A stretch of DNA of 64,000 bases from Volutella citrinella (lineage: Eukaryota; Ascomycota; Sordariomycetes; Hypocreales; Nectriaceae). Below, piece by piece: positions 1 to 11,544 of this stretch. The translations under genes and the position numbers were made by a program. The DNA lies in assembly GCA_034401135.1 (NCBI GenBank), contig JAWZSP010000001.1, positions 3,782,001-3,846,000 on the forward strand. Reading direction: 5' to 3'. A model generated the notes under the pieces. That model did no database searches. It had not been told where the DNA came from and was given only the letters and a program-made list of their open reading frames with translations. Each line of letters begins with the position of its first letter. The stretch's first letter is position 1.

Positions 1-1223
1 GACTAGAAATGTGGCCGGGGCGCAGAATTGAAGACGGAACGTCTGGTGCCACCAAGCTCCCCACCAGCCAGTGAGCCCCCTGTTGAGGACTTGCATGGCC
101 GAGCCATATGTGGAGGTATACTGCCACAATTCGGCGCGGACGGGGATCAAATGGCTGAATAAGTAGTACTGGTACAAGTCGTGAAGGTTGAAAATGGCGG
201 ATATGGCGGCAATCATGGCAACGAGACAGAAAAATTGCCTATACATATGCAAAAGCCATGGGGGGAATGCCTGCAAGAACTCTGGCAGTGGATCGCGGGA
301 GTCAGGTCCATATATGAAGAATGGATCCTTGACCATGAAGACAGCAAGGAAGTCGAGGATGATGTACATGATGGCGGTTGTGCGAAGGCGGGTCTGGACG
401 AAATCTTGTCTCGTGAGACTTCGACGGTATCCGCTTCGGGATATGGCAGGCATGCCTTGAAGCGAGGCGGGGAGGCCGTCTGTAATCTCAGCGGGAATTT
501 TCGGCAAAGGAACGGAAGGAATAGAGGTATTCCAACCTGGGAAAAGGTCAGCATAAATTGCGCGCCGCGATATTGCTTGGGTTCTTGTCAGGCCTTACCG
601 ATTAATCTGAAGCTCGTGACAAGGTCTAGTGACCAGTTCAAGCGCTCTCCGAGAGTTCCATTTTCGGGGAAGCGCTGCCAGGCGTATTCGAGTTCCTCCT
701 CTCGACTATCCGTGGGCTGGTCGACATTTGTTTGACCGAGCCCGCTGTGATTGCCCTGCTTGCGGTGTCGAGCCTCGCCCTCACCTGGAGGAGTGCCCTT
801 TCGATGGGCCCTCTGGCTCGTTCCGTTCATGGAATTGCCATCCTTGGCCGGCGTCGGCACCTTTACTATCCTGGCAAAATCGAACTGGGGCCGGGTCCAG
901 ACCAAAAGATTCAAGGTCGAGAGAATGCCCCAGAGGGCTAGGAGCCCGGTACCATAGGCACATGCCACATGGGCGCTGGACACATTGATGATCATATCCA
1001 GATCAAAGGCGATGACGACAGCGACAACAAGCCACCTTGATCTGTACACCCAGGGTCGGTTGACGTGTGGGATGGCGAGCCATAACCAAGGGATGATAAG
1101 CGGTCCGACAAGGTGATATGGCAGCACCAGGGGCTTCCGACGGCGCTCAGCCATGGCGAGCATGAATTCTTGTATGTTGCTGGCGCGAGCAAGCTCGGCC
1201 TTGTTTGGCTCAGAGAATGCCAT
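1..1223 (-). CDS. Wax synthase / MBOAT-like acyltransferase, 3' end cut by window edge
   Basis: This is the N-terminal two thirds of a polytopic membrane protein; the rest lies left of base 1. Exon 1 (1223-599) and exon 2 (536 to the edge) flank a 62-bp intron (donor GTAAGG, acceptor CCCAG); joining restores the Gly-Trp-Asn motif that follows 'LDLVTSFRLIG'. Evidence for the family is the 'LLVWTRPQFDFARI' segment, the 'RLNWSLDLVTSFR' segment, and the late 'GWWGAWWHQTFR' block, which matches the W-H-x-x-F-R signature of fungal wax-synthase-domain proteins. Hydrophobic stretches lie near residues 35-60, 67-110 and in exon 2. Members of this family transfer acyl groups to alcohols, and several act in fungal secondary metabolism (for example trichothecene acetylation). 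The catalytic His region may lie beyond the edge. The Zn2Cys6 regulator is its divergent neighbour. The substrate cannot be deduced. Confidence 0.85.
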
Positions 1224-2745
1224 GGCCCTGGCGGAGAGCGTGGACCAGGTTTCTCTAGCAGGATGAGAGAGGTATTTGGCCAGAGCTTGCTATGCCATGG
1301 CGAGGTCCGGGAGAAGCTTGGAGAGACTGTCCAAAGGACATTACGAACTCGACTTGTGCCGTGGGTGGCAGTGATGTGGCGGCGGCATGCTGACGTGGGT
1401 CATACACGCCAGGCCACCAACCAGAGCCGGCCCATAATTAAGTCTTAGACAGCGGCTGTGTGATTGTTGATCATGGGCGAGTCCTCGGCGCCGACAGCAC
1501 GGGTTGACGGGCTACTGATTAAATTTGGGCAAATGGATCACATAGAGGATGGCTCGTCGTAGTTGGCGATGAAGATCGATCGAGGCAGCCCTCCATTTCT
1601 GGAATCCTTCAGGCAATTAGGTTAGCAGGCACCGTCGACAGGGGCCCTTCCTCACCCCATCAGACAACTCAGCGCTGACCCCACCCAGGCCCTCAGCCCT
1701 ATTAGCTGCGGCAGCTCCTTTCATCTGCATGCAACTACACCCAGCCACCACCCAACCAGCAACTGGATATCGCCCGGGCCGACATTTGATTTTCCAATTA
1801 TTCTCAGTGTCGGCTGCCAGCCCTGCCACAGCGCGGAGTTGAACTGTTACGGGCGCAGCGGACGTTACCAACCATGTGCCGGGATGTATGTGCTGGTTGT
1901 GTGCGGCATCAATGTGACACGGCCAGGGCCCTGGCTCGAAGCGATTTCCGTCTCTCCTGCCCTCAGCGCCATGTATAACAAGCAGACCATGCCCACGATG
2001 ACGGGCCGCCAACCGCATTATACCATGCTGACGTGAGGCCCGACGATGATAAGCGAGAGAGTGGCCAACCGGGAGGTCTGCTTCGTTCCGACTCCAAGCA
2101 TGCCACTGCTATAGCTACTTCTACTATAGGGGCGCATCATCCGTGAGGGCAAAAAACCGACCTTGGCCGTTAGCTAGATCCGAGCTATGCCCCCATCCAC
2201 AGCTCCCGGCGCAGCATGCATGCCATTCGTCCGTTCGGATTTTGACTTCGTGGACCAGCCGGCCCTCGCCACTCCCGGCAAGGCTGAAGGGCGCAGAGCG
2301 ATCCCCGACCTTGAGGGCCTACGCTAGACCCTGTTTGATCGAATGGCCTTCATGGTCCACCGCTATTATTAACCAGAGCTCCGGAGGGGTTCCAACCCGT
2401 CAATCTTCTTGAATCTTACATCTCACCTCCCGTTTCGCGGCCTTTTGAGCACGCTTGAGCAGCCGGGGATTGATAGTCCATCATTTGCTGTTGCTGCTCC
2501 CAAATTTCCTGGTCGCTCGCATCGGCGCCCTGTGCTGCGCAGTTGCAACCCCACCTCGGGGAGATTCAGTCCAGCCTCGGAGACTTTCTGGGCACTGGAG
2601 CCTCACCCGCGCCTTTTGAAGCACTTGTTGTCGCTTACTAGACGCCACTCGAACGACGCCCATCCAAAGACCGACCTTGAAGCCCGACAAAAACGGGCCA
2701 CAGCTCCGCATTAACCGAGTCCCGCGTACCTCTGCCTATCACACC
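1224..2745. promoter_or_regulatory. Divergent intergenic region between the acyltransferase and Zn2Cys6 genes
   Basis: About 1.5 kb with no credible coding region. The open frames here are short, lack family-like composition and are interrupted. It must hold the promoters of both flanking divergent genes. No distinct regulatory motif was recognised. Confidence 0.5.
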
Positions 2746-4260
2746 ATGGCCTCTGCTGCTGCTCCTGCGAGCCAGCCCAAGGCGGGGCCGAAACACCGTG
2801 CATGCGATGAGTGCCGTAAGTCAGATCCACGAACCCGCCCAACAGCCTTTCCCCTACCCTCATTCACATCTCCCATGTAATGCGACCCTGTAATCCAGAC
2901 TAGAGACTTATTGCTCCTATTAGGGACACGGAAACTTGCATGCTCCAAGGAGCCTGACGGCTGCTCCCGATGTAAGAAGGAGAACATAGTTTGTGTATAT
3001 AGCCCACAGAAACAGATGGGCCGACCGCGAAAGCGGCGTCTTGTTGAAGGCGAGGAGGCAAATCCCGGCGTCGCTACAGTTACCCAGCAGCAGGCCAATA
3101 TGCCCGATTTCCAACTCCAACCCACAGACGTGTACGACCCCAGCCTGGACTTTCTGGATACTCAGGGGCTCACCGGCCTGGAATTCTGGGATTTCCAGCC
3201 AGACAGCTACCAAGCACTGCCAATACCCCAAAACGGACTCCCTGGCGACGCTACTGTCCCTGTGCCGGAGGGGGCGGGATCTGGCCCCATGAAACTGCAC
3301 GTCAGCGGTGTCGATCTATTGAGCTCGATCAACTTTGAGGAGATAGGAGGCCCCGTCCAAACGACCGTAACCAAAGATTTGAGCTGGTCACTGCACCAGT
3401 ACCTGGACAAGCATCTTGGCACTTCTTCAGAACCGGCGTCAACCCCACCCGACTCGACTCTGGGGAGCGAAGGAGGCGCTGCGCAAAGCGATACATCCGC
3501 AGAGACCCCGCCATCCCATTGCCCTCCGATGGTCGCCAACCCGTCAGTCAGCTGTGGCTGTCTCTCTTCCCTTTACCTGGCTCTTGACTCCCTCACACGC
3601 ATCCCAGAGGAAGTCTTGCCAGCGATGCGCATAGCCCGAAACGCATCTCGGGTGGCCCACGATGTCCTCTCCTGCCCGACATGCTACGGCTGCAACGAAC
3701 TCGACCCCTACGCCCCGCCTCCCATCCAGGGTTTCCAGAACATGATGCTGCTTGGCGCGCTAGTCCCATCGGCGTGTAACGCCTACTCCATCATCCTGGA
3801 ACGGGTAGATGCCGAGGCAGCCCTGGCGAAGCAAGAAGGCCGGACCTTTTGGTTCACATTCAAGGATATCGGCGGCCTCTGGGGCCAGGTCGGGGACGAG
3901 TCCTCCAGCTGCGGAACCATCCAAGCCTACAACAACAGAGACATGTCTCCCGACATGTGGCGCGTGACGATACGCGCCCTCCTACGCCTAGATGTCTATG
4001 GCATCGGCTACGAGGGCCTTGATGCAGGGGGCAAGCACAAGATTCAACACTTGGGGCTAAAGGACGTGGTTGACTCCATCGAGGAGCGTAGCCAGAAGCG
4101 CCATGCCACTGTGGAAAGGCTCTTGGAGAGCGGCGAATACCAAAAACACGCCCACCCCAGCTTCCTCAATCCAATGAAGCCGGTGCCGCACGAGCAACGA
4201 AACTGTACGAGAATTATCGAGACGGCGAGGATGGCGCTTGAAAACCTGGTTATTGCTTGA
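2746..4260 (+). CDS. Zn2Cys6 transcription factor with AflR-like C-terminal region
   Basis: Two exons, 2746-2815 and 2924-4260, give 468 residues. The 108-bp intron (GTAAGT ... TTAG) falls inside the zinc cluster, so the second exon alone would lose the first two cysteines. The spliced protein has Cys20, 23, 30, 37, 40 and 47, the exact C-x2-C-x6-C-x6-C-x2-C-x6-C fungal binuclear cluster, followed by a basic linker (GRPRKRR). From about residue 232 a Cys-rich helical region (CGCLSSLYLALDSL, later LSCPTCYGC) resembles the aflatoxin regulatory protein (AflR) domain. Regulators of this type bind CGG-containing sites and often control secondary-metabolite genes. The divergent acyltransferase neighbour fits that idea but does not prove it. 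The Zn2Cys6 call is firm; the AflR likeness is by eye. Confidence 0.9.
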
Positions 4261-5035
4261 GCCACGCCCTTTTGTTGGCGGGCGCGGCACTTTGATCTTA
4301 CACTCTTTCTGCGCAACGAATCGACGGGAAATAAGAGGAATATCACTCTATATGTGGCGTTGGTATCTGGAGTTTATGCACTGGTGGATGGCCTATGGGT
4401 TCGTGGTGTATTTTCTTTCAATATATATGTCCTGGCGGAGACACGTCATTGCGACAGGAGGTATCGTCTCCGTGCAGTAAAGTTCAACTGCCATTACCCC
4501 TGCTCGCATCTGTGCCCAGTTTCGCCGTAATCGCATGGTGTAGCTGTTGTTGCTGTTCGGAAGCCGAGCAGGGCCCACCATCCACCGCAACTGTTCAATG
4601 GGGATGGTGGCCCTGCCATGGGATTGGCCATGGACGGGGCAACAACCTAGGTCTGTATAAAACGCACCAACGACCTCAACCAGTACAAGTGTAAGACATG
4701 CCCGCGCGGATTTCTTATGTATCAAGTGTGGAAGTCTCATTCAACCGTGGTATTTCAACCTCATATGTCACGCTACATGGGCTGCCAATTTCCAGAGAAG
4801 CCCAACTACCCAGAATACCTTACACATGCATGCTCCTTGACCATCCCTTGCCCGCTCCGAATAAAAGCATCAAACGCCAAACATGAATGCACCGATATCT
4901 TAGCATTGCGGGACTTGCCACTGTCGCCGCTACCTCCTGCTCCGGGCGATTGCCAAAGTCGAACCGGAAAATATAAAAAAAGGAAATTATCTGCTGACAT
5001 GATATGAAGCTACACTCTGGGGTGTCGCGCCCCCC
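4261..5035. other. Intergenic, convergent 3' regions
   Basis: 775 bp between the convergent stops of the Zn2Cys6 gene and the unknown acidic protein. No coding region, RNA gene or repeat was recognised; it should contain both 3' UTRs. Confidence 0.5.
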
Positions 5036-6223
5036 TCAGTGCTGGTCATCCACCATGTTCAAGATGTCGAGCTCCGAGTGCACCAGGCGCTCAAACTCCT
5101 CGCGGTCGATGCCGGAGGAGCGGGCCAGGAGATACAGGCTGCGGATGCTGCGAGAGACGTGCTGCCTCACGCCAAACTCATTCTGGTCCTGCTTGTCGGC
5201 CGTGGCCTCTAGCTTCGCTACCGTGTTGGAGCCGTTGGAGCTCGCACTCGACTCGGGGCGCGGATGCAGGAGGGCAGCGTGCCTCTCGGCATCGTCCCCA
5301 CCCACCGCCAGGCTCGAGTCGCCTCCGTTCGCCTCGGTCAGCGTCCAGGAGCCGCGGGTCCCATTCAGCTCGGGGCCCCCGTTGACGTCTCGCGTTGCTG
5401 CGCGGTCGATGCCCAGGGACGGAGCAACTTGGGCAAGCTGGGCCTCCTCATCGGGGTCGTGGTTGTCCATTGCAGGTTGGACGTCATCATATTGGGCATA
5501 GTAGTCGTCTTCGGGACCTGCTGCGTGGTGGTTGACGGGTTGGGAGTTGGCCATCGAGACAGGAGCCGGCGAGCTATTCTGGGCGGGCGTACGGGCTGGG
5601 GTAGCATCGTATCGCGCCCAGTAGTCGTCGTCCTCATCCTCATCGTCGTGGCCGCCGCCCTCGGGCTTGGTGACGGCGACGTGAGGCTGGGGCACGGCTT
5701 TCTTCGCATGGGAATCCCGAAACTGTCGCTCAGCCTCGGAGATGCTTGAGACGCCCCGGAACTGGCCAAACGGCGAGGAGCTGTCTGGGACGGTGACCTC
5801 GCCGAGTCTCCAGCCATCACCCCCGCCGTCCTGGTCGTTGATGCAGTACACTAGTTGAAAGGCCAACCCCAGCTCGGACAGTACCACAAGGGCCTGGAGC
5901 GTCTCCTCGTCGACCCGACGATACCTGATCTCGGCATCATAGTCCCAGTCGATTTCAACCTCTCCAGATACGGGATGCGGCTCCAAGGTGCCACCCTGGG
6001 CGATCTCGGCCAGCTTAGCAGCCTTGGCTGGGTCATAGCACAGCAGCCGCAGCCATGGCTCGGTGCTGGACTCGGAAAGGAGACTGACTCGCTGGCGAAG
6101 GATGGGGGATAGGAGGGGCAGGATGCCAATGGCTGGCTGAGCCGAGACGGAGGCGGAGGGGATGGCCGGTAGCACGGGCGCGAGGAGCCGCGAAGAGTCG
6201 GGCGGAGCGATGGCGGCTGCCAT
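5036..6223 (-). CDS. Uncharacterised acidic fungal protein (395 aa)
   Basis: Single-exon frame of 395 residues starting MAAAIAPPDSS. I recognise no catalytic domain. The N-terminal part (about 1-165) looks folded: it contains 'LRQRVSLLSES', 'PWLRLLCYDPAKAAKL' and 'ALVVLSELGLAFQLVYC'. The middle is disordered, with two related acidic motifs 'DDDYWARYDATPARTP' and 'DDYYAQYDDVQP' separated by about 45 residues. The C-terminal 60 residues look helical (SRSIRSLYLLARSSGIDREEF). There is no signal peptide or membrane segment. The paired DDYxxxYD motifs suggest a short linear binding element, which is only a guess. The gene is convergent with the Zn2Cys6 gene and has a long upstream spacer. Confidence 0.8.
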   Translation of the reverse strand: MAAAIAPPDSSRLLAPVLPAIPSASVSAQPAIGILPLLSPILRQRVSLLSESSTEPWLRLLCYDPAKAAKLAEIAQGGTLEPHPVSGEVEIDWDYDAEIRYRRVDEETLQALVVLSELGLAFQLVYCINDQDGGGDGWRLGEVTVPDSSSPFGQFRGVSSISEAERQFRDSHAKKAVPQPHVAVTKPEGGGHDDEDEDDDYWARYDATPARTPAQNSSPAPVSMANSQPVNHHAAGPEDDYYAQYDDVQPAMDNHDPDEEAQLAQVAPSLGIDRAATRDVNGGPELNGTRGSWTLTEANGGDSSLAVGGDDAERHAALLHPRPESSASSNGSNTVAKLEATADKQDQNEFGVRQHVSRSIRSLYLLARSSGIDREEFERLVHSELDILNMVDDQH

Positions 6224-8494
6224 TGTGATTGTTGCGCAAGGCAGGATAGGGCGTGCAAGACCAAAGGCTCGGCTCGGATGGGAGTAGCGTTTGGGGTCGC
6301 CCTCTCTCTCTCCCGTGGAGAGATACGGGGGCCGTTATTCGGGCTCGCCGCTCGTAACCGTCTCGGTCGTATCGCTGGGAGGACGCACAGCCGCGTGGGA
6401 CAGGATGGAACGAGATAAATGTCAAGTGTGTGGCGTGAGGCCCGGGGCCAGTTGCAAGAATACTGGAATCGAGTAGGAGAGAATCAGGTTTATCCAGTGA
6501 TGGAGGCGAAGTCGGGACTATTATGTATGAGAGGCACGGAAACGTCCACGGGTCGGGTATTTGGCAACCTGGGTCGAGAGGGTCCAGACGCTGGGCACCT
6601 GTCCGTACGGGGCTCCAATTAGCACCTCAGTCTTGCCCATGACTGGTTCGGGCCGCTGGAACCTGGCCAGTGGCTGCATCCCGACAGCCGAGATTTGCAG
6701 CGGCCGATTGTCCAAGCACTGCCCAGTGCCCACTAGCCCGGGCAGCCTGCAGTGATGCACAGGGCGTTTCGGCAGGTGGCAAGGGTGCCCAGATGGGATC
6801 TTGTCCCGCAATGACATCGCCAGAGCTGGCCTGATTGTGCCCCGAGTCCCCGATCCAGCCCTGCTCGTTTCCATGGATGCCCCGCGAGGGCACGGCCCAA
6901 TACCTCGGACGACACGCTCAACGGCCATGTGAGAATGCAAGGCCACGAGCGAGGCGGCCGAGATGTGTCCGCCTCCTTTCAAAATTGGGCCGTTTGTTCA
7001 CGAGTGGCGCCTCAAGCAACGTGCAAGACATGATCGGGTCCAACAGCCATGTACATCCCCTAGTGGGCCCGCTGAATGCACCCCGCGGGAGCCTCACTGG
7101 AGTCACTGCCCCAATGTGTTCTCTGAGCACCGTTAGCTTCCATTACTCCGAGCCACGCGCCTGGTATGCCGCGGCCTCGATTGGCTGCGTCCGTGGTGTG
7201 GCTCATCAGTCAGCACCTGGGTGCGTCATTGCTCAAATCCTGCCCCTCCAAAAGTTGCAGGGTCAGAGTCCCCGAAGACGCACGCGGTACTTCCGTCACT
7301 TGACCTGTGGTCAAGTGCCAGGCGCCAATCCGGCATCCGGTAACGCACTTCCGTCCCACCGGCCGAGCCTGTCCCTGGCTTCAAATTCGACTTGGCTGTT
7401 TTGCACAAGAGAACCATCTCGGCCGCTACTTATAGGGTCCGGAAATTAGAAAGCCTGGTGGATCGCCTTGACCCTTCTCTGTTTTCACAGGATGTACATA
7501 GTATGCGACAGCAGCACCTCGTGTTTGGATTATCAGCCGTCCATTTCTGTGCCAAGCATCCTGGAACAACCATGTAAAATATGGCAGACTAGGTATTGTC
7601 ATAGTGCCGTGACTGGATTCGCCTGAAGGAACTCAACGACGCAATTTGAAGGCTATCCTCTATGAATCCTCAGTGTCTATACCAAGAGGTTGTAATTTCC
7701 GCATTCGTAATCACTGGGTATGCTGGCAGATCGCCAGACCAGATCGCACACGAGCCAACCTCGGCTCAGTAGGCACCGAGCCGCAACACGCGACAGGGCC
7801 AAGGGAGATGTAACAGGCCAGGCACCCTGGGATATGGGCAGCCAACCGTGTTAAAGGCCGAGGGGAATACCAGTAATTAACTACTCCATGATGTCGTCCG
7901 TTCCTTATCTCAACACCAACGGCCGCGCCCTGGAACCATGATACTTAAATAGCACCCGACCGTTGAGCGTTAGGCGTTGGCCAAAGCCCTGCCACTGTTG
8001 GGTCGTTCCTGCCAGTGACACCCACCCTCACAGCCATGGCGTCACAACCTTTGCGGGCGACGTGGAATTCTGCCACCAGATCAGGAACTTTGCAAGGCGA
8101 CATTATCAACGTTCATCTATGCAGCACACTTTGATGGCCCCTCGTTGCCAGGAGACCTCTTCAACAAAACCAACGAATTTTTTTGCACCTGGTGCGCTGT
8201 TTTAGGCCCAACAATCGTGACCTGCCGTGTCTGAGTGGCGACTGCAGTTTTGCGCATTCCTCTTCGGCGCTCGCGTCTTCTCGGACACAATCCCCCGAGA
8301 TCCCCATCTCACGCTTTTTTTTATCCCTGCCCATCACCTCTCGGTACTTGTCATAGACTTCTTTCCCATCCACAGACGACGCATTTTCTGTCGCGCATCT
8401 ATTGTCACGACACAGAGAGGCAAAAACGCAGCCGGCTGGGTTCGGAAGTCTCTCGAAGCTCAGCAAAGGCCCTTGAGGGCCCCTGGCTTTATGT
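6224..8494. other. Long intergenic region without a supported gene
   Basis: 2.3 kb between two divergent genes, the unknown acidic protein (-) and the Tpc1 carrier (+). Open frames of up to about 200 codons occur on both strands, but none shows recognisable protein features, intron-joined continuity or a family motif. It should contain both promoters. Nothing else was identified. Confidence 0.45.
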
Positions 8495-9587
8495 ATGTCA
8501 CCGCCAAAAGATGGCCGCCTGAAGGATGAGGTTTGTGCCCACCGCTTTACTTGATGGTATCGCGCCTCCTAACATCTTTTGCCATGTAGGGTTCCAACCT
8601 CCAGGTCGTGTCGGCCGGTGCGATAGCGGGTTTAGTCTCGCGGTGAGCCCTCCCCGCTACGCGACCTCTGTTTGCGATGGCTGCTAACTTGCGACCGCCA
8701 GCTTCGTTATCGCGCCCCTCGACGTCGTAAAGATTCGCCTGCAGCTTCAACCTGCTTCCCTACCAGGGCCTGTATTCGCACACCACCCAAAATCTGCATA
8801 CCGTGGAACCCTTGGCACCCTCACTCATATCCTCAAGCATGAGGGCGTCCCCGGCCTTTGGAAGGGCAACGTGCCCGCCGAACTGATGTACGTGTGTTAT
8901 GCCGCCGTCCAGTTCACCACATACCGATCTACGACCGTCTTCTTGCAAACGGCCTTCCCAACCCGCCTCCCCGACGCCGCTGAGAGCTTCATCGCCGGAG
9001 CTACTTCTGGCGCTGTGGCCACGAGCGTCACGTATCCCCTCGATTTGCTGCGGACGCGGTTCGCCGCACAGGGTAGCCACCGTGTCTACTCGTCACTGAG
9101 GAATGCCATCAGGGAAATTGGGCGAGACGAAGGAGTGAGGGGATTCTTCCGCGGCATCGGGCCTGGCCTCGCCCAGATTATCCCATTCATGGGCGCTTTC
9201 TTCGTCACCTACGAGTCGCTGCGCGCCTCTCTTCACAATTATGACATGCCCTGGGGAAGCGGCGACGCCACAGCTGGTATGTTGGCTAGTGTCCTCTCCA
9301 AGACGGCCGTATTTCCCCTCGATCTCGTACGGAAACGGATCCAGGTCCAAGGGCCAACTCTGACAAAATACGCCTACGATAACATCCCACAATACTCTAA
9401 CACCTTGAGTGCGATCAAAACCATTGTTCGTACCGAAGGCCTCAGAGGCCTTTACAAAGGACTCCCCATCAGTCTCATCAAAGCCGCGCCGGCCAGCGCT
9501 GTGACGCTTTGGACTTATGAGCAAAGCCTACGATTTATGCTTTCTTTTGATTCGGAGCGGAAAATCCCTATCCATAGCGAGCTATAA
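8495..9587 (+). CDS. tpc1: Mitochondrial thiamine pyrophosphate carrier Tpc1
   Basis: Three exons, 8495-8530, 8590-8642 and 8702-9587, encode 324 residues. The first coding exon has only 12 codons; its end 'LKDE' joins '[18 protein letters not shown]', as in fungal Tpc1 proteins, which fixes the start. All three mitochondrial-carrier repeats are present with their P-x-D-x-x-K/R signatures: [21 protein letters not shown] and [11 protein letters not shown]. Each is followed by the second-half motif, for example [19 protein letters not shown] and EGLRGLYKG. Length and repeats match a six-helix inner-membrane carrier. Tpc1 imports thiamine pyrophosphate for pyruvate and 2-oxoacid dehydrogenases, including the branched-chain complex whose E2 lies at 56-57 kb. 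It is convergent with the nucleoside hydrolase, only 118 bp away. Confidence 0.93.
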
Positions 9588-9705
9588 ACATATGTATCTA
9601 ATAGAATAATATCCAGGGGTCTAGGTACCGCTTTCTTCTCGCAATCAAACGTTTATTTATCCTGCCGGCGTTCCACCCCAAACCTCTGATCCCCATTTAA
9701 CCTGT

Positions 9706-11122
9706 TTATTGGCTCGCGAGGGCCACATTCGTTGCGTCTGCTCTCTCAAGGCACTCCTCAATCACCTGCCAGAACTTGGCTGTGTCCATGCTCCGCGGGA
9801 TCCGCACGCCCTCGGAGCCCGGTGGCAGAGCCTTTGCCAGTGTTCGCCCAGTCTGCTTCCCGGCTCTGGCTTCCTCAAAGGTGCCCTCGGTGATGACCGT
9901 CACCTCGAAACGCTCGTGGTGCTCGGGTTGCTGGCTTCGCTCCGAGTCCCACTCGAAGAAGGGAATCTCGTCCTCGGTGCCAATGAGGACCGCAGCCACG
10001 GCAACGGGGTCGTGGAGCGGCGGACCAGCCGTGATGCCAAACGTGTCGCTGTGTCATCGTGTTAGCGTCGTCACGCAGCAGCAGCAGCAAAATGAGCAGA
10101 GGGCGCACTGACGCATATGTCTGGGCAAAAAAGTAAAGCAGCTCGACGAGCATCCTCCGCAGCGTCGTCTTGCCGGGGCCAGTCTTCTCCGCGTCTGGGC
10201 CGTAGAGCAGCATCTCTCTCACTTCGGGGGTAGCCAGCACCTGGTGGCTCAGATCGAGCGGCACCACAGTGGTCTTGGCCGCAATCTCCTTGTTGTGAAA
10301 GACGGTCGCCGCCGCCTCGGGGTCCACGAGGATGTTGAACTCAGCCCACGGCGTGTAGTTGCCGATGCGCTCGTGGCCGTCGACGGTGCCGAGCGGAGCG
10401 TCGGAGAAGCCGCCGCCCACGGAGCCGCCCATGAGACTGAGGCCCTTGATGTGTCCGGCGAGCTCCGGGTAGCCGCGGAAGAGGGCGCCGACGTTGGTCA
10501 GCGCGCCAGTGGCCACGATGTAGGCGGTGCCGGCGGGCTGGGCGAGCAGGGCTGCGGCCATGGCCTCGACGCCCGGCATGGTGGACGGGCTGGTCAGAGG
10601 CTTGGGGAGCAGGTCGGTCCCGTCGAGGCCGGACTCGCCATGGATGTCAGTAGGAGCGTGGAGGGCAGGGCGCTCCAGAGCCTTGGCCAGGCCGACGTGG
10701 AGGGGCACGTCATGGTGTTTGCCGATGGCAGTCAGGAGGGCTGCAGCATTGTACGTGGTGTTTCTTGCGTGGGGTCAGCATTGAACCTTGTTCATTTGCC
10801 TCGCAGGCCTGTAGGGGTTGGGGCAGCGGACTCAAGCGAGGCATTCCCAAAGACGGTTGAGATGCCGAGCAGTCTTATTCTCGGGTGATAGGCCGCCAGG
10901 AGAATGGCAAAGGCATCCTGTTGAGATGTCAGTAGTGATAGAGGCAGGGTCAGACAGTGAGAATCAGGAGAAGATGTAAGACATGAGCTGGCTACAGCAA
11001 TCCCGATGCATCAACCCATGGGCCTTGATTCAACTGATGATGATCATGGACGGGACAGACGGATAGGCACGTACATCATGACCAGGGTCACAATCCAACC
11101 AGACTGGAATTTGAGTCGACAT
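9706..11122 (-). CDS. Inosine-uridine preferring nucleoside hydrolase family protein
   Basis: Four exons on the minus strand: 11122-11075, 10917-10832, 10763-10113 and 10048-9706, 375 residues. The first intron splits the metal-binding motif; splicing gives D10-C-D12-P-G-H-D-D17, the hallmark DxDPGxDD calcium site. Later landmarks are 'YIVATGALTNVGALF', 'LSLMGGSVG', 'AEFNILVDPEAA', and 'FGITAGPPLHDPVAVAAVL' restored across the last intron. The enzyme hydrolyses the N-glycosidic bond of ribonucleosides, giving ribose and a base for salvage. Two donors are weak (GTCCGC and GTCAGT), but the joined products match the family closely. Substrate preference (uridine, purine or nicotinamide riboside) cannot be read from the sequence. 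Confidence 0.92.
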
Positions 11123-11544
11123 CGGGGAGAAGGAGAATAGGAATACGAGAATGCGACTGTGAGAAATACACGCCGTGGAAAAGAAAAGATTAACTGATAG
11201 GTGCTTGAGTAGGACTGTATAGTGAGATGGATGGTTTTGGCAGTTGCAGCGTGTTCACGGCCAACCACCTTGGCCTTGGGGGCGACTGAGTGGGGTGGGT
11301 GGCCTGTGATGCCCCTCCTTTGCCATCCATCCATCCAATGCTAGCGTGTCCATGCGCCCCGGGTCCTCACCGTATTTCACTGATAATTGAATGGGCCTCG
11401 GAATATTTGAACGAAAGCAGGGGCCTCGGATTCGTAGAGAAAAGTCCCTTTTCACGGTTCCGCGTATTGTCACAAGGATTGGATTGTGGGAACTGGGGGG
11501 GGGGGCCAAACTAACACCCAAGGACTGCCCTTCAAGAGACTTAT
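11123..11544. other. Intergenic with a poly-G run
   Basis: About 420 bp between the start of the nucleoside hydrolase and the stop of the RED gene, both on the minus strand. It holds the hydrolase promoter and the RED 3' UTR. A homopolymeric G run near 11497-11506 and a CCAT-type run near 11325-11337 are the only simple repeats. No gene is seen. Confidence 0.5.

Noticed and set aside
1617..2018. 133-codon minus-strand open frame in the divergent spacer
   Set aside because: No recognisable protein features; typical of chance open frames in GC-rich DNA.
6835..7449. 204-codon plus-strand open frame in the 6.2-8.5 kb spacer
   Set aside because: Composition is Arg/Ser/Pro-rich without any motif, and no exon continuity or start context supports it.
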